From contig NZ_MQWB01000001.1 of the NCBI RefSeq assembly GCF_002257665.1, positions 742,502 through 806,501 of the forward strand: a stretch of DNA of 64,000 nt. The letters run 5' to 3'. A program made the translations under genes and the position numbers. This stretch comes from Rubricoccus marinus (lineage in GTDB: Bacteria; Bacteroidota; Rhodothermia; Rhodothermales; Rubricoccaceae). The stretch's first letter is position 1. Every line of letters starts with the position of its first letter. The notes below the pieces were generated by a model, which saw nothing but the letters and a program-made list of their open reading frames with translations, searched no databases and had not been told where the DNA came from. Shown piece by piece: positions 43,636 through 52,491 of this stretch.

Positions 43636-45855
43636 ATGCCCGATCCCACCGCTCTGCCGCTTTGGCTTCAGACCGCCCTCTCGGATCACCGGGAGGATTT
43701 CGACGCCGTCGACCTCGCCTCTGGCGACGCGCTATTCGCGCAAAACGACGCCCCTGACGCGCTTTACGTTGTCCGCGAGGGCACACTGGACGTGCTCGTG
43801 CAAGGGGCTGCCGGCCCCAAAGTGGTAGCGCAGGTGGAGGCCGGTGGCGTGGTCGGAGAGATGGGACTCCTAACTGGCCAGCCGCGCACAGCGGGCGTCC
43901 GCGCCGCCGCCCCCACGCGCCTCTGGCGCCTGCCGCGCGAGGCCTTCGAGCGGCTCCGCCACGAGTCGCCGGCGTTGGACCGCGCGCTCGCGCAAGAGGC
44001 CGTCCCGCGGTGGCAACGTGTGCTCCTGACCACCGCGTTCCAGCGCCTCTTCGGCTCGTCGATCGACGTGAGCGCGTTGCACGACTTGCAGCAGCGCGTC
44101 CTCTGGCGGACGCTGGAGAGCGGCGAGGCCGTCTGCCGCCAGGGCGACGAGGGGAACTCGATGTACATCATTGTGAGCGGGCGCGTGCTATTCGAGGTGG
44201 AGCGGCCCGATGGGAGCACGTTCGTCGTGGGTGAGGCGGGCGCAGGCGAAGCCGTCGGCGAGTTCGCCCTGATGACCGACGCGCCGCGCTCGGCGTCGGT
44301 CGTGGCCGTGCGGCAGACCTCCTACGTCGAGATCGGACGCGAGCTGTTTACCGAGCTCGTGGCCGCGCACCCCGCCATCCTGTTCTCGCTCACGCGCCAG
44401 CTCGCCGAGCGCCAGAGGCGCGCCCACACGCACGGCTCCGCCTCGCTCGCGCCGCCCACGCTGACGGTGACGCTGATGCCCACACACGACGGGCTGGACG
44501 TCCGGCCTCTGGCGGAGGCTCTGGTCGCGGAGCTGAACCGGACAGGCCGGGCGCGGCTGATCTGCAAGGAGGCCGCAGAGCGGGCGCTCGGGGAGGGGAC
44601 TGCCGAAACGCGGCAGGGCGACCCGTTGCATGCCGTCATGGTGCAGTGGCTCAACGAGCAGGAAGCGGAAGCCGAGACGCTCGTCTTCCTCGCCGACGCC
44701 GACTGGAGCCCGTGGAGCGCCCGCTGCATTAGCCGCTCCGATAGCGTCTTCTTCGTCGCGAGGACCGACGCCGACCCCGCGCCGAGTGCCGCCGAGCGCC
44801 GATTGGCCGACTCCGGCTCGCGCGCAGACCGCCGCTTGGTGCTGTGGCATCCGCCGTCCACGGAGGCGCCATCTCACACGCTTCGCTGGCTAGAGCCGCG
44901 GCCCGGCTACACGCACTATCACGTCCGCGAGGGCGACGGCGCCCACGTCGCACGCCTCGCGCGGCACATCACGGGGACGGCCGTCGGCCTCGTGCTCGGC
45001 GGCGGCGGCGCCAGAGGCTACGCGCACGTCGGGCTGTTCCGCGTCCTGGAGGAAGCCGGGGTGCCGGTGGACTACGTCGGGGGGGCCAGCTTCGGCGCCT
45101 TGATCGGCGCCAAGCGCGCGACAGAGATGCCCACGAGCCAGCTCCTGTTGGAGTGCGCGGACTTCGCGGACAACCGCCGGCTCTTCGACCGGACGCTTCC
45201 CGTCGTGGCTATGAACGCCTCCCACAGGCTGACGGCGGCTTGCCAGGCGCTCTACGGCGATCAGCAGATCGAGGACCTCTGGGTGCCGTACTTCGCGATG
45301 GCGGTCAACCTCACGCGCGGCGAGTCGGTCGTGATCGAGCGCGGGCCGGTGTGGCTGGCCGTCCGGAAGTCCATCGCCGTGCCGGGCATCTTTTCGCCCG
45401 TGGTGGAGGACGGGGAGCTGTTCGTGGACGGCGGCGTGCTCAACAACTTCCCCGTGGACGTGATGGTGCGCAAGAGCGGCAGCGACCGCGTCATCGGCGC
45501 GCGGATCGCCGCTGGCGGCACCACACCCCGCGAGTACGACATGCTGACGGGGCACTCCGGCTGGCGTGGCCTCTGGCGGCAGATCAACCCGTTCGCGCGC
45601 TCGCTCCGCCTCCCGACCCTGAGCCGGGTGCTCACGCGTACACTTTTCGTGGGCAGCGCCCCGCTGAGCGACCTCAACTCGACGCGCACGGACGTGACCG
45701 TGGTGCTCGACATCCACGCAGGTCTCCTCGATTTCGAGCCGTACGAAGAGATCGCAGCCACGGGCTACGAGCAATCCCGCGAGCCCATTCTGGAATGGGT
45801 CGCTCGGCAACCGGATTTGGCGCGGACGCCTTCGGCGAGGCGAGCCGCCGCCTAA
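43636..45855 (+). CDS. Patatin-like phospholipase with two cyclic-nucleotide-binding domains
   Basis: The protein has 739 residues from ATG 43636 (MPDPTALPLWLQTALSDHRE). Two CAP_ED domains at about 12-130 (GDALFAQNDAPDALYVVREG) and 140-250 (GEAVCRQGDEGNSMYIIVSG, GEFALMTDAPRSASVVAV) could bind cAMP or similar. After a middle region, the patatin domain at about 450-640 has the oxyanion loop GGGGARGYAHVGLFRVL, nucleophile GGASFGALIG and catalytic Asp in DGGVLNNFPVDVM. The order matches the NTE/YchK-like phospholipase family. A TAATCTTG element lies just before the ATG (43623-43630), so the transcript may be nearly leaderless. It probably acts as a lipid hydrolase controlled by a nucleotide. Confidence 0.9.
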   Translation: MPDPTALPLWLQTALSDHREDFDAVDLASGDALFAQNDAPDALYVVREGTLDVLVQGAAGPKVVAQVEAGGVVGEMGLLTGQPRTAGVRAAAPTRLWRLPREAFERLRHESPALDRALAQEAVPRWQRVLLTTAFQRLFGSSIDVSALHDLQQRVLWRTLESGEAVCRQGDEGNSMYIIVSGRVLFEVERPDGSTFVVGEAGAGEAVGEFALMTDAPRSASVVAVRQTSYVEIGRELFTELVAAHPAILFSLTRQLAERQRRAHTHGSASLAPPTLTVTLMPTHDGLDVRPLAEALVAELNRTGRARLICKEAAERALGEGTAETRQGDPLHAVMVQWLNEQEAEAETLVFLADADWSPWSARCISRSDSVFFVARTDADPAPSAAERRLADSGSRADRRLVLWHPPSTEAPSHTLRWLEPRPGYTHYHVREGDGAHVARLARHITGTAVGLVLGGGGARGYAHVGLFRVLEEAGVPVDYVGGASFGALIGAKRATEMPTSQLLLECADFADNRRLFDRTLPVVAMNASHRLTAACQALYGDQQIEDLWVPYFAMAVNLTRGESVVIERGPVWLAVRKSIAVPGIFSPVVEDGELFVDGGVLNNFPVDVMVRKSGSDRVIGARIAAGGTTPREYDMLTGHSGWRGLWRQINPFARSLRLPTLSRVLTRTLFVGSAPLSDLNSTRTDVTVVLDIHAGLLDFEPYEEIAATGYEQSREPILEWVARQPDLARTPSARRAAA

Positions 45856-45875
45856 AGCATGCGCCAGGAGGCCGG

Positions 45876-45893
45876 GCCTCTGGCGCCAGAGGC
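45876..45893. repeat. Inverted motif pair between convergent genes
   Basis: An exact GCCTCTGGCGCCAGAGGC palindrome between the patatin stop (45855) and the lipoprotein stop (45905). Confidence 0.8.
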
Positions 45894-45904
45894 CCGCGCG
45901 GCCA

Positions 45905-46243
45905 TCAGCCGGGGATCACGTAGTCCAGCCGCGCGCCCCGGGCGTCCACGTCCAGGCGGCGGCGGAACCGGGCGGAATCGCCAGGGGCCACGTTGTTGAC
46001 CGTGAACCGCTCTAGGTCGCCGATCGGCAGGTTCTCGGAGCCGAGCAGGCGCACGCCCAGGTCGGCCACGATCGCGCGATCCGTCCCGTTGACGACGAGG
46101 CCGGAAAGCTCGGGGTACCCGACTTGTTGGCGGATAAGGCGGAGGTCGGTGACCTGGATCTGGCCGGTCGGCTCGTCTTCGCCGCAGCCCGCCAGAGGCA
46201 GGAGCGCGAGAGTGAGGCACAGGGCAGCGAAGTACTTCAGCAT
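45905..46243 (-). CDS. FxLYD-like lipoprotein
   Basis: The protein has 112 residues from ATG 46243 (MLKYFAALCLTLALLPLAGC), with lipobox Cys20. The rest is one small beta-sandwich-like domain, with IQVTDLRLIRQQVGYPELSG, VVNGTDRAIVADLGVRLL and VAPGDSARFRRRLDV, the pattern of FxLYD domains (an internal conserved GxVxN and late V/F rows). The start at 46243 was chosen because the longer frame has no signal peptide. Its function is unknown. Likely exported to a membrane surface. Confidence 0.7.
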   Translation of the reverse strand: MLKYFAALCLTLALLPLAGCGEDEPTGQIQVTDLRLIRQQVGYPELSGLVVNGTDRAIVADLGVRLLGSENLPIGDLERFTVNNVAPGDSARFRRRLDVDARGARLDYVIPG

Positions 46244-46399
46244 CGGAGGGGGTGAGATTCCGGGAGCGACAACGGGGGACCCCCCCGGCGCGGTGCCCGG
46301 GACCTGAAACAGGCCCCTCGCGAGGGAACGAGCCGAATCTAGAGGCCGGCAGCGTGGGTAGATGGCGAAAACCGGGCGCAACCGCAGGCCCCGAAGGGC

Positions 46400-46825
46400 T
46401 TACCGCAGCATTACGTCCGTCACGGTGTAGCCCACTTCCTCGTCGGCGATCATCTCGTTCCGGTCGATGTAGAGCGTGGCAGGGAAGCCCAACTCGGGGT
46501 CGTAGGTCACGTCTACGCGGGCGGCGCCGCTGGCGTACGCCTCCGCGAGCAGCTCGAAAAGCGCGTCGATCGTCACCACGCGGTCCGTCGGGAGCGCCTG
46601 GTCCTGGAACTGGACGGACGCGACCGCATCGTCCTCGACGCGGACATCGAACGGGCCGCGGTAGTCCTCCGGGCAGAAGCACGACCGGTGGAGCGTCATC
46701 GTGTACGTGTCGGCGCCAGAGGCCTCCCAGCGCGCACGCGCCTGGGCGAGATTGGTGGCGGGGCCGACGCGCGTCTGGGCGCAGCCGGCAAGCGTGAGGG
46801 CGACGAGGAGCAGGAGAGAGCGCAT
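46400..46825 (-). CDS. DUF6174-type lipoprotein
   Basis: The protein has 141 residues from ATG 46825 (MRSLLLLVALTLAGCAQTRV), with lipobox Cys15. The region RARWEASGADTYTMTLHRSC, FCPEDYRGPFDVRVEDDAVA and VTYDPELGFPATLYIDRNEM matches the DUF6174 family of small lipoproteins, including the Cys-x-Cys (CFC) and the closing YDPELGFP-TLYID segment. Function unknown. It lies 156 bases upstream of the FxLYD lipoprotein on the same strand; whether they form an operon is unclear. Confidence 0.85.
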   Translation of the reverse strand: MRSLLLLVALTLAGCAQTRVGPATNLAQARARWEASGADTYTMTLHRSCFCPEDYRGPFDVRVEDDAVASVQFQDQALPTDRVVTIDALFELLAEAYASGAARVDVTYDPELGFPATLYIDRNEMIADEEVGYTVTDVMLR

Positions 46826-46897
46826 GGATAGACGGGTGGGGAGAGGGGAAACGCAGGGGACAGCCGCAGGCGTGCGCGGCCGTCCGAGAGAGGCGAG

Positions 46898-46915
46898 GCC
46901 TCTGGCGCCAGAGGC
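46898..46915. repeat. Inverted motif pair between valS and the DUF6174 gene
   Basis: An exact GCCTCTGGCGCCAGAGGC palindrome in the 219-base gap downstream of valS. Confidence 0.75.
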
Positions 46916-47006
46916 TACCCGCCAGTACGGACCGCGCTCGGCAACCGCTGCAGGGCCACGCGCGGCTCCACGCGCTTTCTGATCTGGAGCACCGACGAGC
47001 CGAGCC

Positions 47007-47039
47007 CGTCCGGTCCGGTCCGATAGGGGGAACCGGACG
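47007..47039 (-). terminator. Possible hairpin downstream of valS
   Basis: CGTCCGGT and ACCGGACG form an 8-bp stem with a 17-base loop just after the valS stop (47045). There is no T-tract, so a terminator role is weakly supported. Confidence 0.3.
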
Positions 47040-47044
47040 AGGCG

Positions 47045-49819
47045 CTACCCGAGATCTGCCAGGTTGGCCTCGAGTGCTGCGATTTCGGCCTTCGCGTCGG
47101 CGGCCTTCTGCTTCTCCTTCGCCACGACCGCCTCTGGCGCGCGCGCGACGAAGGCCTCGTTGCGCAGCTTGCCCTCCACGGAGCCCAGGAACTTCCGCTT
47201 GTTCGAGATCTCGCCCGCGAGGCGTTCGCGCTCGGCGTCCAGGTCGATCATGCCCGCCAGAGGCACGAACACCTGGTGGCGCTCCACGACGACCGCCGCG
47301 CTGGCGGCCGGCTTCTCGGCCTCTGGCGCGATCGTGAGCCGGTCCACGCGCGCGAGCCGCTCGATGTAGCCGCGCACGGTTTCGAGCGCTTCGGCCGTAG
47401 CCGCCGCGTCCTCACCGCCGACGGAGATCGTCGCCGCCAGAGGCTTGCTGGGGGAGACGCCGTACTGCGCGCGCACTTGGCGGACGGCGGTGGTCAGGTC
47501 CTGCACCATCGCGAACAGCGCGACGGCGTCCTCGTCCTGCTCGCCGGCCTCTGGCGTGGGCCAGCTCGCAGCGATCAGCGCGTCGGCGTTTTCGCGCGGG
47601 CGCTGCTTCCACCACAGCTCCTCGGTCAGGAACGGCATGAACGGGTGGAGCAACTTCAGCGCGCCCTCAAAGACCTCGACGGCCAGCGCCAGAGGCTCCG
47701 CCTCCATGTCTTGCACCTCGCCCGCTTCGTCGCGCTCGGGCTTGATGAGCTCCAGGTACCAGTCGCAGAAGTCGTTCCAGACGAAGTCGTAGACGGTCTG
47801 CGCGGCCTCGCTGATGCGGAAGCGCGCGAGGCTCTCGTCCACGCTCGCCACGGTCTGCGCGAAGCGCGTCACGATCCAACGCTCCACCAGGTCGAGGTCC
47901 GCGAACGGCCTCTGGCGGCCCGGCGTGGCCGTCGGGCGGCCCGCGTCGTCGGTCGGGATAAAGCGGCCGAAGACGCGGCTGGCGTTCCAGACCTTGTTGG
48001 CGAAGTTGCGCCCGCCCTCAAACTTGGCGGGGTCCAGCTTGATGTCCTGGCCCTGGGCGCAGAGGACCGAAAGCGTGAAGCGGACCGCGTCGGCGCCGTA
48101 CTGCTCGATCATGTCCAGCGGGTCGATGCCGTTGCCGAGCGACTTCGACATCCAGCGGCCTTGCTTGTCCTTGATCATGCCCGTGATGAACACGTCCGTG
48201 AACGGGGCCTCGTCCGTGAAGTGGACGCCGGCCATCACCATCCGCGCGATCCAGAAGAACAGGATGTCGTAGCCGCTTACGAGCACGCTCGCGGGATAGA
48301 ACGCCTTGAGCGCCTCTGGCGAGGCCATCGCGGCGCCCTCGGTCGGCACGTCGGCGTCGGGCCATCCCAGCGTGGCGAAGGGCCAGAGCCAGGACGAGAA
48401 CCACGTGTCCAGCACGTCCTCGTCCTGCACCATCCCGGGCTCGGGGCAGTCCACGCTGACCACGAAGTCGCGGCTTTCGTCGATCTCGCCCGCTTCGTCG
48501 GTGTAGTACCAGACGGGGATGCGGTGGCCCCACCAGAGCTGGCGCGAGATCGGCCAGTCGCGGATGTCCTCCATCCAGCGCCGGTACTCGTTGGCCCAGC
48601 GCGGCGGGTGGAAGCTGACGGTCCCGTCGTTGACGACGGCGAGCGCCTTCTCCGCCAGAGGCGCCATGCTCACGTACCACTGCGGCGAGAGCAGCGGCTC
48701 GATGACGGCCTTGCTCCGGTTCGAGATGGGCGTCGTAACGGTGTAGTCCTCGGTCTTGACGAGGTAGCCGCCGGCGTCCAGATCCGAGACGATGCGCTTT
48801 TTGGCCTCGGCGCGGTCCATGCCCGCATAGGTGCCGGCGAGCTCGTTGAGCGTGCCGTCGAGGTTCATGATGGAGAGCACCTCCACGTCGTGCCGCTTGC
48901 CGATCTCCCAGTCGACCTCGGAGTGGCCGGGGGTGACCTTGAGCGCGCCCGCGCCGAAGTCCATCTTGATGGCCTCGTCCGCGATGATGGGCACGAGCCG
49001 GTTGCCGACGGGCACGCGCACGCGCTGGCCCACAAGGTGCTGGAAGCGCTCGTCGTCCGGGTGGACCGCGATGGCCGTATCGGCCGGGATCGTCTCGGGC
49101 CGCGTCGTCGCGATCATCACGTGCTCGCCCGTATCGGCGCCAGAGGCGTCTACGAGCGGGTAGCGGATCGTCCAGAGGTGGCCGGGGCGCTCCACGTTGT
49201 CCACCTCCTCGTTGGAGATCACGGTCTGGTTCTCCGGGTCCCAGTTGACGAGGTACTCGCCTTTGTAGACCAGCCCCTGCTCGTGGAGCCGCACGAACAC
49301 CTCCTGCACGGCGCGGCTGAGTCCCTCGTCCATCGTGAAGCGGGAGTAGCGCCAGTCGCAGGAGTCGCCCATGCGGCGCTTCTGCTGCAGGATGATGTCG
49401 CCGTACTCCTCGCGCCAGTCCCAGACCTTTTCGAGGAAGGCCTCGCGGCCCATCTCCTTGCGGTCCATCCCCTCTTTTTTCAGCGTCCGCTCCACGACGT
49501 TCTGCGTCGCGATGCCGGCGTGGTCCTGCCCGGGGATCCACAGCGCCTCGAAGCCCTGCATCCGCTTCATGCGGATCAGGAGGTCCTGGACGGTGTCCTG
49601 CAGCGCGTGGCCCATGTGCAACCGCCCGGTCACGTTGGGCGGCGGCATGGGGATCACGAACGGCTCTTTCTCTCCGCTCGTGACCTTCTCCGGGTCGGCG
49701 TGGAAGAACCCACCGTCTTCCCAGAAGGGGTACCACTTCGCCTCGACGGCGGTGGGCTCGTAGGCGGCGCCAGAGGCCTCTGGCGCGGGCGGGGTGGGCG
49801 TGTTCTTCGGGTCGGACAT
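47045..49819 (-). CDS. valS: Valyl-tRNA synthetase
   Basis: ValRS charges tRNA-Val and edits threonine. It has 924 residues from ATG 49819 (MSDPKNTPTPPAPEASGAAY); the first 15 or so are partly encoded by an inverted motif pair at 49768-49785. The class I catalytic core has PPPNVTGRLHMGHALQDTVQ (HMGH), the editing domain has MIATTRPETIPADTAIAVHP, and GRWMSKSLGNGIDP carries KMSKS-like MSKS. The C-terminal coiled coil (AGMIDLDAERERLAGEISNK, VEGKLRNEAFVARAPEAVV) contacts the tRNA arm. The length is normal. It is a solitary gene. Confidence 0.97.
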   Translation of the reverse strand: MSDPKNTPTPPAPEASGAAYEPTAVEAKWYPFWEDGGFFHADPEKVTSGEKEPFVIPMPPPNVTGRLHMGHALQDTVQDLLIRMKRMQGFEALWIPGQDHAGIATQNVVERTLKKEGMDRKEMGREAFLEKVWDWREEYGDIILQQKRRMGDSCDWRYSRFTMDEGLSRAVQEVFVRLHEQGLVYKGEYLVNWDPENQTVISNEEVDNVERPGHLWTIRYPLVDASGADTGEHVMIATTRPETIPADTAIAVHPDDERFQHLVGQRVRVPVGNRLVPIIADEAIKMDFGAGALKVTPGHSEVDWEIGKRHDVEVLSIMNLDGTLNELAGTYAGMDRAEAKKRIVSDLDAGGYLVKTEDYTVTTPISNRSKAVIEPLLSPQWYVSMAPLAEKALAVVNDGTVSFHPPRWANEYRRWMEDIRDWPISRQLWWGHRIPVWYYTDEAGEIDESRDFVVSVDCPEPGMVQDEDVLDTWFSSWLWPFATLGWPDADVPTEGAAMASPEALKAFYPASVLVSGYDILFFWIARMVMAGVHFTDEAPFTDVFITGMIKDKQGRWMSKSLGNGIDPLDMIEQYGADAVRFTLSVLCAQGQDIKLDPAKFEGGRNFANKVWNASRVFGRFIPTDDAGRPTATPGRQRPFADLDLVERWIVTRFAQTVASVDESLARFRISEAAQTVYDFVWNDFCDWYLELIKPERDEAGEVQDMEAEPLALAVEVFEGALKLLHPFMPFLTEELWWKQRPRENADALIAASWPTPEAGEQDEDAVALFAMVQDLTTAVRQVRAQYGVSPSKPLAATISVGGEDAAATAEALETVRGYIERLARVDRLTIAPEAEKPAASAAVVVERHQVFVPLAGMIDLDAERERLAGEISNKRKFLGSVEGKLRNEAFVARAPEAVVAKEKQKAADAKAEIAALEANLADLG

Positions 49820-49999
49820 ACGTGCGGCGTCAGGGGAGGGCCGAAGCTAGCGCGCGAGCGGGTGGAGCCGGGGTGAAAGGGCGAAGCCGCCAGAGGCCTC
49901 TGGTGGCAATGGAAGCGGGCTCGCGTTCGGTTAAGCCGTTCCCCGACCGTGCCGATATCAGGCTTGCCCCTCCATAATGCCGTTACTTCTCATCCAGCT

Positions 50000-52300
50000 A
50001 TGCGATTCCTCTTTCTGTTCCTAGCTGCCTTGCTCTTCACGGCTCCCGTTTCTGCCCAGAGCGTAGCTCCCTTTGCGAACGGATTCAGCCGTGCCGCCGG
50101 CCTCGTGCAACTCAGCGATGGTCGCGTTCTCATCACAGACCGCGGCGCCGGGACGATCCTCGCCTATGCCTCCGACGGTGCCTTTCTCGGCACCTTTGCT
50201 TCGATCGCAAATCCGTGGGGCATCACGCAACTCGCGGACGGGAGGGTGCTGGTAACCCGCTCCTTTGAGGGAGACGTTGTCTCCTTTGGTGCGGATGGCT
50301 CGTCTCTAGGAACGTTCGCTTCGGGGTCCGTCGGGTTCAGCATTACGCAACTGTCGGACGGCCGTGTGCTGTTCGGTTCTGGAACAGGTAGCGTCCGTGC
50401 GTTCGATCCAAACGGAACCGAACTCGCCTCATTCGTAACCGGCCTGCCTAGTTCAACCCTGGCCCCGTATCAACTCGCAGATGGACGCGTGCTCATCTCG
50501 GACTACAGTGGAACACGCATTCTAGCGTACGCTGCAGACGGAGCACCGTTGGGTACGTTTGCCACAACCTCAAGCGCGTTACCACCTTGGAACGTGATTG
50601 AACTTGCGGACGGCCGGATCGTGTATTTCGGTGAAACCACCACCAACCTTCCGATTGCGTTATCTCAGAAAGGTCAGGAACTCGGACCCGCTCTAGAACA
50701 GGGGTTCAGCGACGCGGCGATTCGGCTCCAAGACGGGCGGGTCCTGGCATTATTCCCCGGGGGGACCCAAGCGTTCACCCAGATTCCAGCAGTGGCTGAT
50801 CTGGAAGGCGTGCAGGGCTTTCGGATGTTGGCTCACCCATTCGCAGGCCCAGTCTCTGACCTCATGCGTGGCACCCGCACCCAGGGATTCCTGGGATCAG
50901 ACGATCCGACTCCCGCCGATGGATTCTGCTCGGTCTACACCTACAACGAGACCGCCGCATCTTTCGGGGAGGGATACGAGTGCGTGACCGATGCGACCGT
51001 CGGCCAGCCCGTGCTTGGGGGTGTGATGGCGTACGTCTACAACGACGACGACCCCACGACGCCAGGGGTTCAAGGCGGCTTTCCGAAGACGCTGACCGCC
51101 CATGGATTTACAGGCAGCATTCCAAGTCGTTACATCCTCACGTACACGGACGATCCTGATCGCCCCGCATACCAGGAAGGATGGCACCTGGTAGGGAATC
51201 CACATCCATCACCGATGGATTGGGATGCCGTCGGAAAGGCGGGTGCTTCAGATGTAGCGTACGTGTACGATCCAAACTATCTCGGTGGCGACTACCGTTC
51301 GTGGAGCTCAGGGACGTCTAGTGGGGATTTGTCCGATGGCATCATTCCGTACATGCAGAGTTTCTTCGTCAAGATGAATGCGGCGGGCTTTTTGTCCAAC
51401 TTCCGATCAGCACGCGTCGATGGCGATCAGACGGGTACCTACGGAAAGACCGAGCCTGCTACGGCCTCGTCGCTGCGGCTGGGGCTGGCGGTTGCAGCGG
51501 ATGGCGTCGAAACGCCGATGTCCGCAGCGTTCGTCGCGCCCACCGAAGGCGCCGCGCTCGGCGAGGACGACAGTGACGCCTACCGCCTGACGCCCGGTGC
51601 CTGGCCCCGCGCGACCGTTTCCACGATGACGCTCGGCGCCGACCCCGTCCCGCTCGCCATCAACGCCCTCCCCGCCGACGCCTCTGGCGAGATCACGCTC
51701 CCCGTCGAGATTGCCGCCGAGGGCTACGCCGCGGGCGACCTGGAGGTGGTCCTCACCTGGACCGGCGCGCTTCCCGAAGGCTGGAGCGCCACGCTCACGG
51801 ACCGCCACACCGGCGAGCAGCACGTCATCGAACCCGGAGGCGAGGTCCGCCTCACGCTGGGCGTGCCATCGGCCGCCAAGTCTGCGGTCCGGCCTCGCGG
51901 CCTGGGCCTTGACATGCTGCCCCCGCAGGCACGTTCTCTTGAGAAGGCGTCCAGCGGAGGCGCCATTTCCTCTGGCGACCGCCTCGCGCTGGTCCTCACG
52001 CCCGCGAACGCCGTAAGCACGAGCGAGACGCCAGAGGCCTCTTTCGGCCTCGGCGCTCCGGCGCCGAACCCTGCCAGAGGCCTCGTACGGGTTCCGTACA
52101 CGCTCTCGGCCTCTGGCGAGGCGCGGGTCTCGGTCTACGACGCGCTGGGCCGCGAGGTCGCAACGTTGGCCTCTGGCGCCCACGCAGCTGGTGCGCACAC
52201 GGCGACGCTGGACGCGGGCGCGCTCGCGCCGGGCGTGTACGTGGTGCGTCTCTCGACGCCAGAGGCGGCCTCGGTGCAGCGCATCACTGTGGTGCGGTAG
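50000..52300 (+). CDS. T9SS cargo protein: six-bladed repeat, shared module, sorting domain
   Basis: The protein has 766 residues from ATG 50000 (MRFLFLFLAALLFTAPVSAQ, signal peptide). Residues about 25-270 contain six repeats of a [Q/E]L-DGRVL unit of roughly 40 residues (such as GLVQLSDGRVLITDRGAG), resembling an NHL-type beta-propeller. Residues about 275-480 form a module shared with the subtilase at 52492 (DDPTTPGVQGGFPKTL, AYQEGWHLVGNPHPSPMDWD, YDPNYLGGDYRSWSSG). The end (PNPARGLVRVPYTLSASG, then ALAPGVYVVRLSTPE) is a type A sorting domain. The first 1.6 kb lacks the iterated motif. Cargo function unknown. Confidence 0.82.
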   Translation: MRFLFLFLAALLFTAPVSAQSVAPFANGFSRAAGLVQLSDGRVLITDRGAGTILAYASDGAFLGTFASIANPWGITQLADGRVLVTRSFEGDVVSFGADGSSLGTFASGSVGFSITQLSDGRVLFGSGTGSVRAFDPNGTELASFVTGLPSSTLAPYQLADGRVLISDYSGTRILAYAADGAPLGTFATTSSALPPWNVIELADGRIVYFGETTTNLPIALSQKGQELGPALEQGFSDAAIRLQDGRVLALFPGGTQAFTQIPAVADLEGVQGFRMLAHPFAGPVSDLMRGTRTQGFLGSDDPTPADGFCSVYTYNETAASFGEGYECVTDATVGQPVLGGVMAYVYNDDDPTTPGVQGGFPKTLTAHGFTGSIPSRYILTYTDDPDRPAYQEGWHLVGNPHPSPMDWDAVGKAGASDVAYVYDPNYLGGDYRSWSSGTSSGDLSDGIIPYMQSFFVKMNAAGFLSNFRSARVDGDQTGTYGKTEPATASSLRLGLAVAADGVETPMSAAFVAPTEGAALGEDDSDAYRLTPGAWPRATVSTMTLGADPVPLAINALPADASGEITLPVEIAAEGYAAGDLEVVLTWTGALPEGWSATLTDRHTGEQHVIEPGGEVRLTLGVPSAAKSAVRPRGLGLDMLPPQARSLEKASSGGAISSGDRLALVLTPANAVSTSETPEASFGLGAPAPNPARGLVRVPYTLSASGEARVSVYDALGREVATLASGAHAAGAHTATLDAGALAPGVYVVRLSTPEAASVQRITVVR

Positions 52301-52326
52301 CGCCAGAGGCCCGGCCCTTCGGCTCG

Positions 52327-52358
52327 CGCCCCGTCGGCTTCGGCTGGCGGGGCGTTTT
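52327..52358 (+). terminator. Intrinsic terminator after the first T9SS cargo gene
   Basis: CGCCCCG and CGGGGCG enclose an internal GGC/GCC-type loop, followed by TTTTCT. It is related in sequence to the hairpins at 55290 and 57503. Confidence 0.75.
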
Positions 52359-52491
52359 CTGTGGTGCCCGCGTCGGGGCGTAACAGGAATGATTGGTCCC
52401 CTTCGCCTGGGATTCACGGTGGGGCGCTCTCATTCCATCGCCGAGTCCTACTCTACCTGGGCTCTCACCTTGCGGACTCGTTCCCGGACCC

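Noticed and set aside
47276-49876. 866-codon plus-strand frame opposite valS
   Set aside because: It is a composition-driven shadow of valS with Arg/Val/His-rich, non-protein-like sequence and no domain pattern.
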